Shown: one piece after another, positions 59,943 through 64,000 of the stretch | Numbering within the stretch: position 1 is the stretch's first letter | Layout of the letters: the number at the start of each line of letters is the position of its first letter | DNA from: Streptomyces sp. WZ-12 | Lineage (GTDB): Bacteria > Actinomycetota > Actinomycetes > Streptomycetales > Streptomycetaceae | Assembly (NCBI RefSeq): GCF_028898845.1 | Contig: NZ_CP118574.1 | Span: 1,612,001-1,676,000, forward strand | DNA length: 64,000 nt | Direction: 5' to 3' | Notes under the pieces: generated by a model | What the model was told of the DNA's origin: nothing | Database searches by the model: none | Seen by the model: only the letters and a program-made list of their open reading frames with translations | Program-made: the position numbers and the translations under genes

Positions 59943-61085
59943 TCACCCGGTCCCGGCCCCGGTCCGGCCGTCGCGCAGCGTGTGTCGCCGCATCAGCCGG
60001 GACACGTCCTTCGCCGTGATGATCCCCACCAGATGCCCGGCGTCCACGACCAGGATCCGCATCCCGGTCCGCAGCGTCACCCGGTCCATCGCCTCGCTCA
60101 GCAGATCGTCCGGCGCGGCCACCGCGCACTGGGACACCGGTATGGCCACGTCCCGAACCCGCAGCTCCGCCCGCTGGGCGGCGGGTATCGACGCCAGCCT
60201 GCGGACCTGCACCAGGCCGCTCGGCCGCCCCTCGAAGTCCAGCAACGGGACGACGGAGTGCCCGGTCGTCACGGCCACCTCGTCGATGAACCGCTGCACC
60301 GTCAGCCAGTCCGCCCCGGTCACCACGGGAGCGGACATGGCATCGGCCGCCCGCACCCCGCGCAACGCCGTCTGCATCGCCGCCCGCCGCCGCTCGGACC
60401 CGGCGACGACCATGATGAACAGCCCGATCAAGGCCAGCCACAACCCGCTCGGCAACCCGCGCAACAGCGCGAACCAGCCGGCCGCCACCAGCAGTACGCC
60501 CATCACCTGGCCGCCCCGGGACGCCGCGATGTCCGCACGGTCCCGGTCCCCGGTGCGCCACCACAGCAGTGCCTGCACCACCCGCCCCCCATCGAGCGGG
60601 ACGGCCGGCAGCAGATTGAACACGCCCAGGAGCACATTGGCCCAGCCCAGCCACACCAGCACGACCGCCGGCACCGCCCACAGGGACAGCACATGCAGCC
60701 CGAAGCCGGCGCCCAGCGCGATTCCCCCGATGAGCAGGCTGGTGAGCGGTCCGCTGATGGCGACCGCGAAGGCCGCGGCGGCGGTCTGCGGCCGCCCCAT
60801 GCGCGTCATCCCGCCCAGCGCCCACAGGGTCACGTCCTCGACGGATATCTGCTTCCGGCGCGCGATCGCGGCATGCGCCGTCTCGTGCAGCAGCAGACTG
60901 CCGGTGAGCAACGCGGCCCCGACGACGCCGGCCAGGGCATAGACGACAGCGGAACGTCCCGGGGCGATCACCGGCAGCGTCTGCCGCCCGAGGCCGTACG
61001 CGAACAGCATCACCAGCAGCGGCACGCTCCAGTGCATCCGCAGCGGCACCCCGACCACACGTCCGATCTGGACCGAGCCGTTCAT
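59943..61085 (-). CDS. M50 site-2 protease-type membrane metalloprotease with CBS domains
   Basis: 380 residues. HETAH (~67-71) and NLLPAVPLDGGRV are the zinc-binding motifs of the short rhomboid-like S2P class with six helices. Two C-terminal CBS domains (RAADAMSAPVV..., VRDVAIPVSQCAV...) could sense adenosyl nucleotides. Such proteins cleave membrane-bound regulators. No anti-sigma factor gene adjoins it. The start is ATG with a GGGAGAC upstream. Confidence 0.9.
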   Translation of the reverse strand: MNGSVQIGRVVGVPLRMHWSVPLLVMLFAYGLGRQTLPVIAPGRSAVVYALAGVVGAALLTGSLLLHETAHAAIARRKQISVEDVTLWALGGMTRMGRPQTAAAAFAVAISGPLTSLLIGGIALGAGFGLHVLSLWAVPAVVLVWLGWANVLLGVFNLLPAVPLDGGRVVQALLWWRTGDRDRADIAASRGGQVMGVLLVAAGWFALLRGLPSGLWLALIGLFIMVVAGSERRRAAMQTALRGVRAADAMSAPVVTGADWLTVQRFIDEVAVTTGHSVVPLLDFEGRPSGLVQVRRLASIPAAQRAELRVRDVAIPVSQCAVAAPDDLLSEAMDRVTLRTGMRILVVDAGHLVGIITAKDVSRLMRRHTLRDGRTGAGTG

Positions 61086-61318
61086 TGCCGTCTCCCGCCG
61101 GCCCGGGCACTGGTTCCTCCGGGCGGGGCCTCACGCCCCGCGCTCCGCGGACCACCCGGCGCGGCACTCACCACAATTGTCACTCGCCGCCCCACCACCG
61201 GCGGAGTTCTTCCCCACCGGCCCGACTCCCGGCGCCGAACTAATCTGGAGGTGCGGTCGCTCGTGCGGCGACCGTCGTCGCGGAATGCGCACCGCCCCGG
61301 GCACGGGAGGCGAGGACC

Positions 61319-61606
61319 ATGGGACGCAGCCACCACTTCCACCTCGACCACAGCGGCCACTCGATCACCGTGAACGTCGGCCCCGGCCGCGACGGCGAGA
61401 TAGAACTCCTGGTCAACGGCAAGGTCGTCGCCTACCAGCGGGAACACGGCACCGGCCTGAACCTCCTGACCGGCGAACTCCCCGACGAGCCCGTCCGGAT
61501 CTTCCGGGTCCGTATCCGCGAGCCCCGGCTCGTCCCCACCGCACCCCGCTGCACCCTCGAACTCGACGGGGTGGAACACCCCATGCCAGAACGCCATCTC
61601 GTCTGA
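61319..61606 (+). CDS. Small hypothetical protein
   Basis: 95 residues from ATG behind GGGAGGCGAGG. The N-terminus MGRSHHFHLDHSGHSITV is histidine-rich and could bind metal. The rest is a predicted beta-rich fold (GEIELLVNGKVVAYQREHGTGL, RIFRVRIREPR). I do not recognise the family. It is monocistronic. Confidence 0.6.
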   Translation: MGRSHHFHLDHSGHSITVNVGPGRDGEIELLVNGKVVAYQREHGTGLNLLTGELPDEPVRIFRVRIREPRLVPTAPRCTLELDGVEHPMPERHLV

Positions 61607-61896
61607 CCCCACGTCGAAACCCGGATCGAAACCCACGTCCAAGCCCCCTCTACAACGGTCTACAGCGACGCCGTCGGCCTCTACTGCCACACCCCTCTGA
61701 GCACGCCTGCCCGCCCCTACCGAGCGCGGACCCTCCGAGCACGTCTCCACGGCCACGTTCCGACCACACGCCGCCCCGCCGAGACCACGCAGGGTCGCTG
61801 CCCGGCTCCTCGTTCCGCTACTGACGGTGAACACGCGGTCGCGCGGCCGACGTTGACCGCTTTTGTTCCCCCTCACCCTCCTCTCTCACTCCGCGC

Positions 61897-62337
61897 TCAC
61901 TTGGCCTTGCCCTCCGCTTCCACCAGCTCCTTGAACTGCTGAAGATCGCTGCGTACGCCCCGCTCGATCGCGACGGCCTGCGCGAACCCCTGGGGCCCGC
62001 CGAAGCTCTCCTTGATCGTGCCCGGGTCGTACTCGAACCGGGCCTGGAGCCGGGTGTGCCCCCGGTCGATGGGCAGCAGCGAGAACGTCCCCGCCAGATC
62101 GGGGCCGCTCGTGGTCTGCCACGTCATCACGTTCTCCATCTCCCGGTCGACGATCTCGACCTCGAACTCCTGCGCCCGGCCGCCCGCGTCGACGTCCAGG
62201 TGCGCCCGTCGCTCACCCTCCGGCCTGGCCTGCCGGACGCCGTTCAGGAACCGTGGATAGCTCTCCGCGCGATGCAGGCAATCCCAGGCCGTTTCGAGCG
62301 GAACACCGATGTCGATGTGTTCTTCGAGAGTGCTCAT
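61897..62337 (-). CDS. SRPBCC (START-like, polyketide-cyclase-type) protein
   Basis: 146 residues from ATG 62337 behind GAGGTG. It has the SRPBCC barrel pattern with an early HIDIGVPLETAWDCLHRAESYPRFLNGV, the VMTWQTTSGPD turn, and a long C-terminal helix (RGVRSDLQQFKELVEAEGK). It probably binds a hydrophobic ligand or acts as an aromatase/cyclase-like protein, but no polyketide gene is near. Confidence 0.85.
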   Translation of the reverse strand: MSTLEEHIDIGVPLETAWDCLHRAESYPRFLNGVRQARPEGERRAHLDVDAGGRAQEFEVEIVDREMENVMTWQTTSGPDLAGTFSLLPIDRGHTRLQARFEYDPGTIKESFGGPQGFAQAVAIERGVRSDLQQFKELVEAEGKAK

Positions 62338-62439
62338 CGGACACCTCACAGCTTGCTTCGCACCCCCCTTGATACGTTTCCAGGTTCCTCCGCCCAGCGG
62401 CCGGAAGCGACCCGAGTCCGAACCCGCCCTGTGCCCCCA

Positions 62440-62530
62440 GCTCTCCTAGCTCTCTCCCCTCTCCTTCCCCCGCCCCCACCCCCTCCCTCTCCCACTCCCG
62501 TCTGTCCTGCTCCCCCTCTCCTCATTTCCC
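62440..62530. repeat. Polypyrimidine tract
   Basis: Roughly 90 nt that are almost all C and T on the plus strand (purine-rich on the minus strand), within the 278-nt gap between SRPBCC and the SpoIIE-type phosphatase gene. No gene is supported. It could affect transcription or form triplex structures. Confidence 0.6.
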
Positions 62531-62615
62531 GGCCTTGTTCCCTGGGGACGGGCGCGTCGTCTCATCGATGCCCGGCGGCCTCCGCCGATGCGCCGACGTC
62601 CGACGGTGCCGGGGA

Positions 62616-63866
62616 CTACTCCGGCCCCTCGACGCGCGGTGCGATCGCGAGGATCGCCACGTCGTCGTGGAGGATGCGCGTGTGACGGGGCAGATCGGCG
62701 TTGAGGAAGTCGATGACATCGGCCGGCCCCGGGGACGGCCGGCCGCCGAACCGCTGGATGAGGCGATCCAGCAGCGGATAGAACACCCCGGTGTGGTCCC
62801 GGGCCTCGATCAGCCCGTCGGTGCAGAGCAGCAGCACATCGCCGTGGGCGAAGCGGTGCGTGTACGACACCGGTGGCTCCGCGGACAACCCACCCAGTCC
62901 CAGCGGCAGGGCGGGCGGCCCGGTGAGAGCGGTCACCTCCCCTCCCGAGATCAACACCGGTTCGATGTGCCCGTGGTTGATGATCGTCACTTGCTGGGCC
63001 AGGGCGTCGTACTCGATCAGGGCCGCGGTCACGAAGAGTTCGTCGTCGGGGATTTCCGCAGCCTCGTGGGCCAACCGCCGCTCCATCCGGGCGGCCACCG
63101 CGAGCAGGTCCCCGGGGTCGTAGACCGCCTCGCGGAAGCTGCCGAGGATGTCGGCGACCGTACGAACCGCCTGGAGCCCCTTGCCGCGGACGTCGCCGAT
63201 GATGGCGCGCTCGCCGGCCTGAGTGGCACGGATGTCGTAGAGGTCCCCGCCCACCATGGTGCCGATCTCTCCGGACCGGTAGAGACCCGCCGCCAGCACC
63301 TTGCCGACCCGTTGCGGAACCGGCCGCAGCAGGGTCCGCATCAGCGCCTCGGCCACCGAGTTGACGCGTACCAGGTGCCGTTGCTGCCGCCGCCGGTACC
63401 CGGCCAGCGCCACGCCCATGATCCCCACGATGAGGGTGGAGATATACGTCGCTACATAGTGATTCCCCCACAGTTGATGGATGTTGTGACCCGTGCAGCA
63501 CGGGGTGCCCGCGAGCACGCCCTCCAGGGCGACGGCGAAGACGGTGACCACGGCGACGCCTACCGGGCCGTGGGTGAAGGCCGCGAGCACCGGCACGGCG
63601 ATCAGCAGGGAGCTGACCGCCCACTGCGTGGGCGTCACGAACTCCAGTAGCAGCACGATCAGGACGTAGAGGGCGGGAAGCCATCGCATCCAGGCGGGGA
63701 CCGTCGGCGCCTCGAAGCCGTTGCTGTCCACCAGTCCGGAGAGCCGCTGGGTCGGCCGGCCGCGGCCCGACTGACTCACGACGGCGGCTCCCGCCGCGCC
63801 GCGGGGACCGGACTCGTCAACGCCGTCACCCTCGTCTTCCGCGCCACCGCTCAACGACCCATTCAC
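62616..63866 (-). CDS. SpoIIE/RsbU-type PP2C phosphatase with membrane domain
   Basis: 416 residues. Residues ~58-155 contain four to five helices (PALYVLIVLLLEF, VPVLAAFTH, TYISTLIVGIMGVALAG). The C-terminal ~240 residues are a SpoIIE domain (GTMVGGDLYDIR, IIGDVRGKGLQAV, INHGHIEPVLI, LLLCTDGLIEARD). It should dephosphorylate an anti-anti-sigma factor to release a sigma factor. No such partner is next to it. The last coding gene of the window. Confidence 0.9.
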   Translation of the reverse strand: MNGSLSGGAEDEGDGVDESGPRGAAGAAVVSQSGRGRPTQRLSGLVDSNGFEAPTVPAWMRWLPALYVLIVLLLEFVTPTQWAVSSLLIAVPVLAAFTHGPVGVAVVTVFAVALEGVLAGTPCCTGHNIHQLWGNHYVATYISTLIVGIMGVALAGYRRRQQRHLVRVNSVAEALMRTLLRPVPQRVGKVLAAGLYRSGEIGTMVGGDLYDIRATQAGERAIIGDVRGKGLQAVRTVADILGSFREAVYDPGDLLAVAARMERRLAHEAAEIPDDELFVTAALIEYDALAQQVTIINHGHIEPVLISGGEVTALTGPPALPLGLGGLSAEPPVSYTHRFAHGDVLLLCTDGLIEARDHTGVFYPLLDRLIQRFGGRPSPGPADVIDFLNADLPRHTRILHDDVAILAIAPRVEGPE

Positions 63867-64000
63867 GCGACCTGTTCAACAGGGTCTCCCGCCATGGACT
63901 CCTGTTTCGACCGTGCTCAAGGTCCACAGCCTGACGCTCCCGAACAGCCAACCCGACGATTACGCCATCGGCGGCATGTCACCTCTCCTCGGCCGCCGTA
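63867..64000. other. Window end, no gene assigned
   Basis: 134 nt upstream of the SpoIIE-type gene, moderately AT-rich. It likely contains that gene's promoter. No open reading frame of convincing length is visible. Confidence 0.4.

Overview
The window is about 72% GC. Codons mostly end in G or C, GTG and TTG starts are frequent, and genes are short and unidirectional. Typical Streptomyces families are present: an AfsA-type butyrolactone synthase with a TetR-type receptor, DasR-type operator sequence, DUF6214 and DUF2510. The 1319-residue protein at 27888-31847 has the exact length and architecture of epsilon-poly-L-lysine synthetase (Pls), and a second homopoly(amino acid) locus lies about 16 kb away. 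Together these point to the S. albulus/S. noursei group; that species call is inference.

Region 1 (1-2.2 kb) holds the tail of a GAF-type regulator and an aldehyde dehydrogenase. Their usual partner, a DUF779 gene, is at 18.5 kb, so about 16 kb of accessory DNA appears to separate the two. That DNA holds a diaminopropionate polymer-type locus (2.6-11.8 kb). It comprises a carrier-plus-membrane protein resembling the C-terminal part of Pls, an A-T protein with a truncated condensation domain and a thioesterase domain lacking its serine, a SyrP-like dioxygenase, and an SbnB/SbnA pair that would make L-2,3-diaminopropionate. The SbnB gene is frameshifted in this sequence. After this come a small secreted protein with a repeated motif, PolX, an ArpA/AfsA signalling pair with a HAD phosphatase, and a small-molecule kinase.

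Region 2 (19-26.4 kb) is ordinary: a YtpQ-like protein, an AA10 chitin-active LPMO with a DasR-type site, a LacI regulator divergent from a nucleoside hydrolase/MFS operon, two small soluble proteins and a methyltransferase. Region 3 (26.4-36.3 kb) carries pls, translationally coupled to an exported M1 aminopeptidase, then a membrane protein. A clear M-box magnesium riboswitch follows, with a short ORF behind a strong ribosome binding site, an Nramp-family transporter whose metal site is altered, and an MgtC-like protein. High export of a polycation and Mg2+ homeostasis therefore sit side by side.

Region 4 (36.3-64 kb) is mostly housekeeping or lineage-specific Streptomyces content: FprA, an ArsR/old yellow enzyme divergon with a visible operator, Ung, a LURP-one protein, an N-acetylglucosamine-type kinase, a lactonase, a FUSC transporter, GH3 beta-glucosidase, Lrp, an orphan sugar-binding lipoprotein, a TTA-containing phenylalanine hydroxylase, a duplicated-domain lipoprotein, two PP2C-class phosphatases, a site-2 protease and an SRPBCC protein. 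No rRNA, tRNA, CRISPR array, transposase or integrase was recognised.
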